The translations under genes and the position numbers were made by a program. Shown here one piece after another: positions 58,626 to 64,000 of a stretch of DNA of 64,000 bases. Under the pieces are notes generated by a model that saw nothing but the letters and a program-made list of their open reading frames with translations, was not told where the DNA came from and searched no databases. The stretch is from Leptodactylus fallax. Taxonomy: Eukaryota; Chordata; Amphibia; Anura; Leptodactylidae. Positions within the stretch are counted from its first letter, which is position 1. Every line of letters begins with the position of its first letter. The stretch spans positions 62,001-126,000 of the forward strand of contig CAMRHE010001076.1 in NCBI GenBank assembly GCA_947044405.1, written 5' to 3'.

Positions 58626-60883
58626 CACAAATTTGGTATCTAGCCAGCGAATAGATTTATCAGGTTATTTAAGCAGCACGGTGAATGCCACAAAAATTAT
58701 TGCATAAAAAGACAATGGCAGAATTTCTGTTTTTTTTTTCTATTTCCTCCACAAAAAAGTTGTTAAAAGTTAATCTATCCCGAAACGGTGCCATTTTAAG
58801 GCGAGGTTCACATCTAAGACGCAGAAACTGGCAAAAATCGCCGGAGAGAAAAGTCTTGCACAGAGGACTTTTATCTCCGTTGGTTTCAGTATAAAAACCG
58901 GAGAAGCGGGCGGACTCCATTATAGTCTATAGGGTACGTGGGTAGCTGCTGTTTTAGCAGAAGGGCTCTCTGTCATTCAGGTTCCCTAGCAGACCCGAAG
59001 GATGGAGAACCCAGCACAAGTGTGAACCTAGCCCTAGCAGCAACTTGTCTTTCAAAAAACAAGCCCTTCTGCGGTTGCATTGATGGAAAAATATAAAAGT
59101 TATGACTTTTGGTATGTGACAATATTACATGTGTCTGGAAATCTGAACAAAAACAAATACAAATGATACTTATGTATTCTATGTCAACTAGTGGTATCTC
59201 AGTGAGGTAGCCAAGCCTCATACCCCAGCACCATTAGTGATACATTGTTCCCCAACCGCAATAACCACAGCTTTATAGTCGCTTTAACTAGGTGTAGTTT
59301 CGGCCATGCTGTCACATCATGTGTTTATTTTGACAGCCGGGACTATGAGAGGCCAGGGGTCTGGATTTCCCTTTCCCCTTAGCCAAAAGATTGCATCAGC
59401 CGCACAAGACAATGAACAAGATCAGAGCCCCTGCAGAGGAGCAAGTGACAGAACTGCAACCAATCAGAACCCAGCTCTCATTTCATAGCAATCTCCTGCT
59501 AATGAAAGCAGTGACTTGATTGGTTCATATAGATAACTCCTCCTCTTTTCTCTCGACAACGTACTGAAATTGAACCTCCCGTCCCAAAAATGTACATAGA
59601 TATATAGAAGGATAAAGCAACATAATAAACTAAAGCATCAAAATTAATATATAATAATATCATATTAAGTCATTACACCACCAAAAATGGCGTATATGTA
59701 AAATCAGCATCAAACCCCTCCCGTAAAGTTACGGCAGTTATATAGCGAAGTATATGGCAGCATTGTATCGAGATCTCCTATGACACCATCGTTTAACCCC
59801 TGATATACTGACTAAATGGTCACTTTACTGAGGAAATCTACCGTGAAGGAATTTTTTGTACGCATCACATGACAAATATAAAGATCATAAAATGCAAACG
59901 TTTTAAGAACGTGCCTTGAAGAACGTCTACGACTATCAAAGATAGTCAGCGGTCACATATTTACCCTTGTTCAGATCAGTATTCAGATATATAAGCATGA
60001 ACGCAATTCGGTAAATATTTAAAGGGGTTGTACTAGATTAGAAAACATGGCCGTTTCCTTCTAGAACCTTCACACGTGGGTTGTGGTGAATGGTGCTGTG
60101 TTGCAACGCCACATAGAACCAGCGGACAGGTGTGGCACTGTTTTTCTAAACCTGCACAATGACGCCATGTAGTTTGCTATAAGCTCAATGACCGTCCCTA
60201 TACCCCCCCCTTCCCCTGCAGAAATCATTCAATCAAATCAGACTATAAAGGGTTAATCATAATAATATGCTATAATTAATGTCTACATTTAGGGGTAATG
60301 TGCTCTTATCCTGTGGGAGATGACAGGTGACTTGCCAGTGACAGTGCCCTACCTAAAGGCTGCGACACAAACTTGCCAACATATCTCGATGGTGCGCGCT
60401 TATCGTCGCACGTAAAAGAAATACGGCGGACTATCTCCCGCTTTTGCGAAATTCCCACTTTTTTTTATCAGCAGGGATAGCCGCCATCTTTATACTTTGG
60501 CTTTATTGCATAGGAGTGGATGAGTCATATCCACTACTGGACTTAAAGGTAATCCAACTTCTGTGCCACATCTAGAAGCGTAACATGAAGCTTCTTGGCC
60601 CCAATACCAAATCTGTGCCGGGCCCCCCAACTACAATATATCATTTATATTACTGTTCTCTTTATATTGGGAAGAGACACCTTATGAGCCCCCTGAGGCT
60701 CCTGTGCCCAGGTGTGACAGCGCCCTCTGCACCTCACAACTTACACCTCTGTCCATTTCTGAATGTTTGCCCCAATGTAATTTGCATTGAGCCAATTGCA
60801 CGGTATAACAGTGGGTTAAACATGTCACTTACCGTCAGCATCAACAGTAGCAGCAGCAGCAGTGGAGGCAAAGTACGTAACAT
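32218..60883 (-). CDS. TNFRSF10-like: Gene A: TRAIL-receptor-like death receptor, complete, 14 coding exons
   Basis: Joined from 14 minus-strand exons: 60883-60833, 48160-48037, 47206-47075, 44811-44700, 42294-42176, 41645-41598, 41519-41475, 40220-40185, 39170-39096, 38976-38954, 38318-38196, 35224-35060, 34036-33997, 32504-32218. All introns are GT-AG and the phases join without a break, giving 459 residues plus stop; human DR4/DR5 are of similar length. Order: poly-leucine signal peptide (1-17), cysteine-rich repeats (about 41-159), stalk (161-222), one membrane helix (about 226-246), acidic linker (to 351), short Cys-rich segment (352-364), death domain (366-450) with the conserved Trp in LLSQW. 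The cysteine pattern, with PCTENH, CTPGE and CEMCNRC, is closest to TNFRSF10 receptors, which bind TRAIL and recruit FADD and caspase-8. An in-frame TGA at 60913-60911 fixes the start. No TATA box is evident upstream. Another death-domain TNFRSF member is possible; the receptor class is secure, the exact orthology is not. Confidence 0.85.
32590..32965. mobile_element. Foldback MITE in gene A intron 13
   Basis: Arms tgcagttggaattttttctc and gagaaaaaattccaactgtg are inverted. It begins about 85 bases from the death-domain exon acceptor. A partial copy lies at about 48270-48480. Confidence 0.6.
33997..34036 (-). CDS. Gene A exon 13: Cys-rich bridge before the death domain
   Basis: 40 bp, phase 0 to 1, encoding ICKECNLPQPCDQ. 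Three cysteines in 13 residues lie on the cytoplasmic side. The acceptor has an almost pure T tract and the donor is GTAAGT. Confidence 0.75.
34095..34366. mobile_element. MITE with GGGTATGTTCACA ends
   Basis: agggtatgttcacac on the left is mirrored by atgtgaacataccct on the right. No coding capacity. Confidence 0.65.
34736..35025. mobile_element. MITE (CCCCACGTGGC ends), intact-length copy
   Basis: Begins aaggccgggccccacgtggc and ends gctacgtggggccttagcct. Same family as 7176-8016. It lies in intron 12, about 35 bases from the exon 12 donor. Confidence 0.7.
35060..35224 (-). CDS. Gene A exon 12: acidic cytoplasmic linker
   Basis: 165 bp, phase 0 to 0. Starts EPRNIAIDMNQQAVPAVPAA and ends in a strongly acidic run, DVEDEEDEESPQLGK. 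Predicted disordered. Acceptor TTCCAG, donor GTAAGT. Confidence 0.8.
35353..36806 (+). mobile_element. hAT-type MITE 1 with satellite and foldback cargo
   Basis: Begins caggggtgtcaaactc and ends gtttgacacctgtg, flanked by the exact 8-bp duplication ccctatcc (35345-35352 and 36807-36814), the mark of hAT transposition. Inside: a 31-bp array (about 35640-35945) and a foldback (about 35960-36300). No transposase. It sits in gene A intron 11. Confidence 0.85.
36845..37345. repeat. Interspersed repeat, related to 39258-39850
   Basis: Shares blocks such as attattctggtcattatatg and acaggagattctgctccata with the 39258-39850 region. Family not recognised. Confidence 0.4.
37360..37810 (-). repeat. ~450-bp interspersed repeat, inverted relative to 44915-45440
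   Basis: Contains agataagctgtgacatcatc and gagcatgtctagaaaactct in one orientation or the other; the second copy has agacatgctctgtgcaggag. The two copies flank exons 4 to 11 of gene A. Confidence 0.65.
38196..38318 (-). CDS. Gene A exon 11: cytoplasmic linker
   Basis: 123 bp, phase 0 to 0. Begins SSLIPGTLNNSENTSLYS and ends EEEVAPEQQRLMLP. No folded domain is seen. The gene B counterpart begins SQLLNNTSERRNS and has the same phases. Confidence 0.8.
38755..38930 (+). repeat. Short tandem repeat of ~45 bp, four units
   Basis: Units carry gatgatttatataggaggct and tatgtgtgcagg. It ends close to the donor of gene A exon 10. Confidence 0.65.
38954..38976 (-). CDS. Gene A exon 10: juxtamembrane micro-exon
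   Basis: 23 bp encoding the charged stretch RKTKDKNE just inside the membrane. The counterpart in gene B is 26 bp. Donor GTGAG. Confidence 0.75.
39096..39170 (-). CDS. Gene A exon 9: transmembrane helix
   Basis: 75 bp, phase 1 to 1, encoding a single hydrophobic span (ITLPILVSLALLVVIIGIFL) followed by the positive stop-transfer residues YKRK, which continue in exon 10. Donor GTAAGT, acceptor TTTCAG. Confidence 0.85.
40185..40220 (-). CDS. Gene A exon 8: proline-rich stalk exon
   Basis: 36 bp, phase 1 to 1, encoding EPTKPPDDPAGL between TTTTCAG and GTAAGT. It is very short, but both splice sites are strong and the phase matches its neighbours. Confidence 0.72.
40709..41358. mobile_element. 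TTAA MITE with nested second MITE
   Basis: TTAA-AGTGTACCTCC to GGAGGTACACT-TTAA with arms of about 110 bp (ttccttctccacttatcagg and inverse). Inside is a smaller element from gcagtcacactagcg to cgctagtgtgaacctagcg. Gene A intron 7. Confidence 0.7.
41475..41519 (-). CDS. Gene A exon 7: stalk exon, duplicate of exon 6
   Basis: 45 bp, phase 1 to 1, encoding PESVDFTNVPEQRT. It lies 78 bases downstream of exon 6 and begins with the same Val-Pro pair. Confidence 0.75.
41598..41645 (-). CDS. Gene A exon 6: stalk exon, duplicate of exon 7
   Basis: 48 bp, phase 1 to 1, encoding PLPIDSSNNVTRYKA with one sequon (NNVT). The acceptor TTTAG and donor GTAAGTG are good. The peptide and the flanking intron resemble exon 7. 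Confidence 0.75.
42176..42294 (-). CDS. Gene A exon 5: last cysteine-rich repeat and start of stalk
   Basis: 119 bp, phase 2 to 1. Encodes CGDRQRIKENCTSTTDTVCE, then a Ser/Thr-rich stalk. A Tc1 element ends only about 50 bases upstream of its acceptor. Confidence 0.85.
42345..43877 (-). mobile_element. Tc1 element inserted in gene A intron 4
   Basis: Inverted ends of about 200 bp share aaattagaatatcatcaaaa and gagtcattacaaacagagtg. The outermost bases have diverged, so the boundaries are approximate. Confidence 0.82.
42633..43597 (-). pseudogene. Tc1 transposase, broken
   Basis: The N-terminal part includes SRRKKCGRKRCTSNWDNRSL and PRVRPLMTNRQRQKRLTWAK, and stops at TVAQ by a TGA at about 43190, where a Trp codon is usual. 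A frame change near 43095 restores KFPQSVMVWGAMSSAGVG, then FQQDLAPVHTAKSTNTW (second Asp) and [16 protein letters not shown] (Glu), ending GAPTKY. Confidence 0.85.
44700..44811 (-). CDS. Gene A exon 4: cysteine-rich repeat
   Basis: 112 bp, phase 1 to 2. Encodes DKVLVQECTTISNAVCKC and KPGYYCSPDEPCEMCNRCS. The C-x5-N-x-V-C-x-C spacing is typical of the middle TNFR repeat. The donor is GTATGG. Confidence 0.88.
44915..45440 (+). repeat. ~450-bp interspersed repeat, second copy
   Basis: See 37360-37810; this copy lies in intron 3 in the opposite orientation. Confidence 0.65.
45573..46906 (+). mobile_element. hAT-type MITE 2 with the same cargo as MITE 1 but different ends
   Basis: Begins cagtggcgtaactagg and ends atagttacgcccctg, flanked by the exact 8-bp duplication tgtggagc (45565-45572 and 46907-46914). 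Inside is a 31-bp array (about 45700-46320) and the foldback (about 46330-46680) also found in 35353-36806. Gene A intron 3. Confidence 0.85.
45700..46320 (+). repeat. 31-bp array inside hAT MITE 2
   Basis: About 20 near-identical units of catgccccatagtggcccct plus gcacacagtat. A diverged version with attatgctcc fills about 35640-35945 in MITE 1. Confidence 0.9.
47075..47206 (-). CDS. Gene A exon 3: cysteine-rich repeat
   Basis: 132 bp, phase 1 to 1, with the same length and phase as the gene B counterpart. It contains APCTENHARGTCKRCTPGE and then CEPCHICTD. This is the most TRAIL-receptor-like stretch of the ectodomain. Confidence 0.88.
47284..47828. mobile_element. TTAA MITE family 'GTGTCACC', copy 2 with amplified end
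   Basis: TTAA-AGGAAGTGTGTCACC on the left; right end GGGTGACACACTCTCT next to GTAA. The left arm is expanded into five 50-bp units (cagcatatcaccccagccct, gcagatagataggtta). Gene A intron 2, about 80 bases from exon 3's acceptor. Confidence 0.75.
48037..48160 (-). CDS. Gene A exon 2: N-terminus and first partial cysteine-rich repeat
   Basis: Starts after CAG and ends before GTAA; 124 bp, phase 0 to 1. It holds a glycosylation sequon (NRTS) and ends with the cysteine set CYEDEYWYKGKCCRTCPAG. The matching exon in gene B ends with ICPGNEYRSKGRCCQRCAAG. Confidence 0.85.
49492..51036 (-). mobile_element. Tc1 element copy 1, 5' end collapsed
   Basis: Right-type end cagtcatggccaaaagtttt at 49492 next to TA. 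At its 5' end (about 51010-51036) the inverted repeat is cut short: after gtaaaaatta only a ttttggcc-like remnant is left. It is in inverted orientation to the copy at 51154. Confidence 0.85.
49672..50685 (-). CDS. Tc1 transposase, open frame (338 codons from MVISKE)
   Basis: Uninterrupted. Two helix-turn-helix regions joined by GHPR (normally GRPR), then the DDE domain: FSDESPFRLFG, FQHDGAPCHKAK and [12 protein letters not shown]. By count 35 residues separate the second Asp and the Glu. An upstream Met would add 11 residues; MVISKE is the usual start. The mutated GRPR motif and the collapsed 5' end argue that this copy is immobile although open. Confidence 0.9.
   Translation of the reverse strand: MVISKETRAVIIALHKNGLTGKSIAARKIAPQSTIYRIIKNFKERGSIGAKKAPGHPRKTSKRQYHLLKVFQLRDWATSSAELAEEWQQAGVSASARTVRRRLLEQGLVSRRAAKKPLLSRKNIRDRLIFCKRYREWTAEDWGKVIFSDESPFRLFGTSGKQLIRRRRGERYHQSCLMPTVKHPETIHVWGCFSAKGIGSLTVLPKNTAMNKEWYQNVLQEQLLPTVQEQFGAQQCLFQHDGAPCHKAKVITKWLREQNIEILGPGPGNSPDLNPIENLWSIIKRRVDKQKPTNSDKMKALILQEWTAISQDLVQKLIESMPGRIAEVLKKEGQHCK
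51154..52720 (+). mobile_element. Tc1 element copy 2, complete, TA flanks
   Basis: Starts cagtcatggccaaaagtttt after TA (51152-51153) and ends ccaaaa...catgactg before TA (52721-52722); 1567 bp. An inner motif aagtcaatatttgc occurs near both ends, as in IR/DR-type Tc1 ends. It lies in gene A intron 1. Confidence 0.9.
51527..52543 (+). CDS. Tc1 transposase, apparently intact (338 codons)
   Basis: Starts MVISKETCAVIIALHKNG. Has the GRPR motif intact (APGRPRKTSKRQ) and all three catalytic sites ([25 protein letters not shown]), ending GQHCKY. It differs from the 49672-50685 frame at about 14 positions. Such enzymes cut and paste at TA sites in the nucleus. Whether it is expressed or active cannot be told. 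Confidence 0.92.
   Translation: MVISKETCAVIIALHKNGLTGKSIAARKISPQSTIYRIIKNFKERGSIGAKKAPGRPRKTSKRQDRLLKVFQLWDRAISSAELAEEWQQAGVSASARTVRRRLLEQGLVSRRAAKKPLLSRKNIRERLIFCKRYREWTAEDWGKVIFSDESPFRLFGTSGKQLIRRRRGERYHQSCLMPAVKHPETIHVWGCFSAKGIGSLTVLPKNTAMNKEWYQNVLQEQLLPTVQEQFGAQQCLFQHDGAPCHKAKVITKWLREQNIEILGPWPGNSPDLNPIENLWSIIKRWVDKQKPTNSDKIKALILQEWTAISQDLVQKLIESMPGRIAEVLKKKGQHCKY
52725..53480. other. Gene A intron 1, nothing recognised
   Basis: A small inverted piece (ttcgatccaaacaagttcga) at about 52787; otherwise plain. Confidence 0.35.
53683..53988. mobile_element. MITE (CCCCACGTGGC ends), third copy
   Basis: Begins aagccggggccctacgtagc and ends cgctatgtggggccttagc. Confidence 0.65.
54867..54962. 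other. Homopolymer block, probable sequencing artefact
   Basis: A C run of over 30, then short blocks of A, T, G (about 14), C and A (about 15), ending gggg. Successive pure homopolymers without normal sequence between them suggest a read or consensus error. Confidence 0.6.
55320..56697 (+). repeat. ~35-bp minisatellite, about 39 units
   Basis: Units of ctcctatgtacaagaatata plus actactataatactgc with C/T variants. Gene A intron 1. Confidence 0.93.
56873..57037. mobile_element. Short MITE
   Basis: ggctagattcacactag on the left is mirrored by gatgtgaatctagcc on the right. Confidence 0.6.
57037..57222 (-). mobile_element. V-SINE-like element
   Basis: Minus strand: tRNA-like start ggtggctcagtggttagtac, then a deletion that removes the B box, then the conserved ctccggtttcctcccacact block and the tail ggcgctatataagtaa. 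Confidence 0.75.
57892..58098. mobile_element. Short MITE
   Basis: aggctctgttcacact mirrored by agtgtgaacagcgcctt. Confidence 0.55.
58590..58622. repeat. Poly(A) run of about 31
   Basis: Pure A tract preceded by gaaacgt. No target duplication recognised, so it is not clearly a retroposon tail. Confidence 0.6.
58800..59037. mobile_element. MITE
   Basis: ggcgaggttcacatc mirrored by gtgtgaacctagcc. Related ends occur at 2515 and 40990. Confidence 0.55.
59040..60830. other. Gene A intron 1, 5' part
   Basis: Only a truncated TTAA-type MITE end at about 60018 (aaaggggttgtactagatta). No alternative first exon found. Confidence 0.35.
60833..60883 (-). CDS. Gene A exon 1: signal peptide
   Basis: Encodes MLRTLPPLLLLLLLMLT (51 bp, ends in phase 0) followed by the donor GTAAGT. 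The leucine core is a run of CTG-type codons. G at -3 gives a fair Kozak context, and a TGA in the same frame 30 bases upstream rules out an earlier start. Confidence 0.85.
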
Positions 60884-61570
60884 TGCAGAAAGTTGCAAAG
60901 TTCCAAAACTTCATTAAAGGAGACAATCAAAAGGATTAAAAAGTGATCCACTGATGGTCGCCAGGATGCTGCTAGTCCAGATCTATCTAGAGTGGTGTAA
61001 ATGCTACTAGTGCAGGTTAGATATGTGTGAATACTAAGTGTTAATACAGGAGACGAGGCTGGTAACCCGTGATGGGAGGAACTTAGATCACAAGACTGTA
61101 TGTATACACGCCCTGTACACACCCCCCGGCATGTAATACACTGTGCAGGGTGTTATGTGCAGCCCATCTACTGTAGTGCTTGGTTATAAGAAAAGGAAAT
61201 GGCGCACTGAATGGAAAAGCTCAGGGATCCAGATAACACAAGTGGGAAAATTCCCAGACTTTCTATAAATGTCATGTTTAATGTCCACTGAAAATGTAAA
61301 AACTGGAGTGTAACTGTCCTTATTCCTAGTGTCCTCCTCCATTTCATACTCGCAGGAGTCCAAGAAGCTGAGAGATGTTTGTGGGAGACCTCAGACAAGC
61401 TGTTTTATCTGGCCCTGTCTGTGTCTGACATGGAGGGACGTGGTAGTCACCAAAGAGGTTCTTCCCAAGTAAGAAAATAACTCTGTAGGGTTGCGGAATC
61501 AAAAATAATTTTTGTTGGCTATTTTAGTCTCTAGAATTCCGTAGTAAGTCCCAAATCACTTCATAAGAGA
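60884..61570 (-). other. Upstream flank of gene A (5' UTR and promoter expected)
   Basis: Contains upstream ATGs out of frame with the main start, one of which opens a frame overlapping it. No TATA box seen. Transcription start not determinable. Confidence 0.3.
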
Positions 61571-61574
61571 ATGT

Positions 61575-61975
61575 GCCTCAGATACCCCAAACAGTGCGTG
61601 CCGCAGATTCCCTAATACACTGTTTGCCGCAGATGCCCCTCTGCAGTGCCTGAACACATATACTCCCATAGAGAGCTTGCCAGAGATGTCCCATACAGTG
61701 CCTGCCCTTCCATTGCAAAATACATGCCCAAATACCCCCGTAGAGGGCTTGTTACTGATGTACCATACAGTGTCTGTAGCAGATGTCCCCCTAGGCTTGT
61801 CAGATGCCCTACCTAGTGTTTGCCAGAAGTGCCCCAGCAGTACCCTCTACAGATACCCTATACAGTGCCTGATAAAGGTATCATAGAATAGTTGCCGAAG
61901 ATGTCTCATACAGTACTTGCCACACATGCTTTAAATAGTGTCCCATAAGCCCCATCAGTGCCATCTATAGATGCT
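61575..61975 (+). repeat. Degenerate ~37-45-bp minisatellite
   Basis: Recurring cccatacagtgcctgcc and gcagatgcccc blocks upstream of gene A. No promoter element seen in it. Confidence 0.6.
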
Positions 61976-61978
61976 TAA

Positions 61979-62537
61979 AGGGAGCGTGTCACCAGAATAC
62001 AGCATATCAAGCCTGCTCATAGATAGGATATGGTCACCTGAATCAAATGGTGTTTCCCCCTTATGAATCGCTGACTCTGTTGTTGAGATATCGCTGTTTT
62101 TGTCAATATGCAAATGAGCTCTTTATAGAAATGAGGTCATTACAATTTCTCCAGAGAGGTAAATGGCAATACCCACATTGCTCCAAAGAGCTAATTTGCA
62201 TATTGACAAAAACAGTGATATTTTGTCAACATAGGCAGCGATTCACAAGAGGAGGACACAGTCTGATTCAGGTAACCCTATCTAAGCTGGATATGCTGGT
62301 TCTGGTGACACTAACCTATCTATCTGCAGGGCTGGGGTGAAATGCTGGTTCTGGTGACACTAACCTATCTATCTTTAGGGCTGGGGTTATATGCTGGTTC
62401 TGGTGACACTAACCTATCTATCTGTAGGGGGCGGCGCCCCCCCCCCCCCGGGCTGGGGTGATATGCTGGTTCTGGTGACACTAACCTATCTATCTTTAAG
62501 GCTTGGGTTGATATGCTGGATTTTTGTGACACTCCCT
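61979..62537. mobile_element. TTAA MITE family 'GTGTCACC', copy 3 with amplified end
   Basis: TTAA-AGGGAGCGTGTCACC to GTGACACTCCCT-TTGA. Here the right arm is expanded into about four units (atgctggttctggtgacact, aacctatctatctg). A gggcggcgcccc-C run at about 62429-62451 interrupts the array. Confidence 0.75.
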
Positions 62538-62789
62538 TTGATAAAATGTTCGATACAGATGCCCCAAGAAAGTGTTTACCAGAAATGTTTCAGACAATGC
62601 CATTCATAAATGCCTCATCCAAGGCCTCTGACAGATACCCCCATTTACCAGAGATGTCCAAAACTTTAACTGCCAAATAAACCCCTAACAGTGCCTCAAA
62701 TTATTCATTAATATACCAGGAGAGGTAAGAATGAAGGAAAGAATAGGGCGAATTGGTGGTTCTCCCATTGAATGCTTGCCCCCTATTTT

Positions 62790-63836
62790 AAGGTCTGGGA
62801 TACCCCGCTACAGATTGTTTCTAAATTCAAATATGTGGAATTGCGATCTTGTCAAGAATACAAGACTTTCAGGTAGATAATATCGCCGTCTTCTATGGCG
62901 GGTCCAAAATAAAATTAATGTGTGATGCAAATTGCCCTTATTGTGGTGGTGTGATGGGGCAATCTAATCGAAATGATACTAATACAGCGGCTCTTATACC
63001 TTCTTCATAATACTGTCATCTGGTTGCCCCTTAGAGTCTTCTACAAAATATCTTTCGACATTTTCTGTGGAGGAAGGCCTATGCCAGAATTAAGCTTCAG
63101 TGGACATGTCAGAGAGATAAAGCTATGGATAGGCTGGCTATTCCTAACTCTTGGATATATTTTTTGGTCAGCAGGTGTTGGGGTGGGATAAATGGGAGTT
63201 GATGTGGGCATATTAGTAACCTATCTCGGAGGGTGGCGAAAATACTCTACACTGACCCTCATGGCAAAAATGTGGGATAAGATTAGAGACCTATTAGGTG
63301 TTATGAGACAGACGTCATTTATGCCATTATGGTGTAATCCTTGGCGTCTTCAGACTGTAGGGTTTTTCCCCTTCGAAGGCTAGAGGCATTGAATTCTCCC
63401 ATCAGATTCATAAAGTGGGATGTTTATGTCATTGCAACAATTACCTATGACATAGAACTTGCCCCATGGGCAGTTTTAAAGATTCCTTCAGCTGAGTCAT
63501 GTTTTCAAGAGACATGACAATTTCTACTCAGATGCACTCGGTGCTAGATTTTATCATCTGGGGTAGTGGTAAGAGGGAAGCCATATCTTATTTATATGGA
63601 CGCATATTTATCAACACACCCATTAAACCTCAAAACCAAGTGGGAGGCCGAAGTGGGACTGATCTCAGATGAGAGGTGGAGGTGGTCCCCTTGTTGTCAC
63701 CATCAGAAGCCCATCAACTGTTGCAAATATTCTTTCTTCACCGGGTCTACAGAACACCCAAAGTCCTACACAGAATTGGTATTAGACATGATTCTAGATG
63801 CTCAAGATACGCTACAGAGGATGCAGGGTTAATGCA
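62790..63836 (+). pseudogene. L1-like LINE, ORF2 C-terminal remnant
   Basis: Frame-shifted pieces read LPLRVFYKISFDIFC, KMWDKIRDLLGVMRQTSFMP followed by LWCNPW, and KTKWEAEVGLISDERW followed by FFLHRVYRTPKVLHRIG. These match the region downstream of the reverse transcriptase in L1-type ORF2 proteins. Several shifts and stops; dead. Its right side is cut by the Tc1 at 63839. Confidence 0.72.
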
Positions 63837-63838
63837 TA

Positions 63839-64000
63839 CAGTGGGGAAAAAAAGTATTTAGTCAGCCACCAATTGTGCAAGTTCTCCCACTTAAAAAGAT
63901 GAGGCCGGCCTGTAATTGTCATCATAGGTAGACCTCAACTATGAGAGACAAAATGAGAAAACAAATTCAGAAAATCACATTGTCTGATTTTTTTAAGAAT
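63839..64000 (+). mobile_element. Tc1 element, left end only (runs off the window)
   Basis: Begins cagtggggaaaaaaagtatt after TA, then ttagtcagccaccaattgtg, a widespread Tc1 inverted repeat in fish and frogs. The transposase, if any, is outside. Confidence 0.8.

Overview
This window looks like nuclear DNA of a vertebrate, most likely a frog or toad. The signs are GT-AG split genes with kilobase introns, many Tc1, hAT and TTAA-type (piggyBac-like) transposon copies, V-SINE-like retroposons, an L1-like LINE tail, and minisatellites of the kind common in anuran genomes (97-bp and ~35-bp units). Nothing prokaryotic or viral is seen.

Two genes are supported, both on the minus strand, and neither is visible as a long ORF. 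I assembled them exon by exon from splice sites and reading phase. Gene A (60883 down to 32218, 14 coding exons, 459 codons plus stop) is complete: signal peptide, three cysteine-rich TNF-receptor repeats, a stalk built from three small phase-1 exons, one transmembrane helix, an acidic cytoplasmic linker and a C-terminal death domain. It resembles the TRAIL death receptors (TNFRSF10 group). Gene B (15701 down to the left edge) is a tandem paralogue with the same exon order and phases. Eleven exons are seen; its death-domain exon should lie to the left of base 1. Transcription order is A, then about 16.5 kb of spacer, then B.

Layout: 1-15701 gene B, with a partly duplicated exon segment, a 97-bp satellite, a 45-bp minisatellite and several MITEs in its introns. 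15702-32217 spacer, with a GATA array, a 30-bp minisatellite split by two Tc1 elements, 50-bp, 48-bp and CT-rich arrays, and a divergent ~300-bp tandem repeat. 32218-60883 gene A; its introns carry two hAT-type MITEs with different ends but the same internal satellite and foldback, a broken Tc1, and in intron 1 a head-to-head pair of Tc1 elements with open transposase frames plus a ~35-bp minisatellite. 60884-64000 upstream flank of A: a minisatellite, a TTAA MITE, an L1-like ORF2 tail, and the left end of another Tc1 that runs off the window.

The two receptors would be expected to act at the plasma membrane as receptors for TRAIL-like ligands. Only gene A can be shown here to carry a death domain. 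Points that most deserve a second look are the two MITEs sharing cargo, a hammerhead-ribozyme-like motif in the sense strand of a gene B intron, and the exon duplications in both receptor genes.
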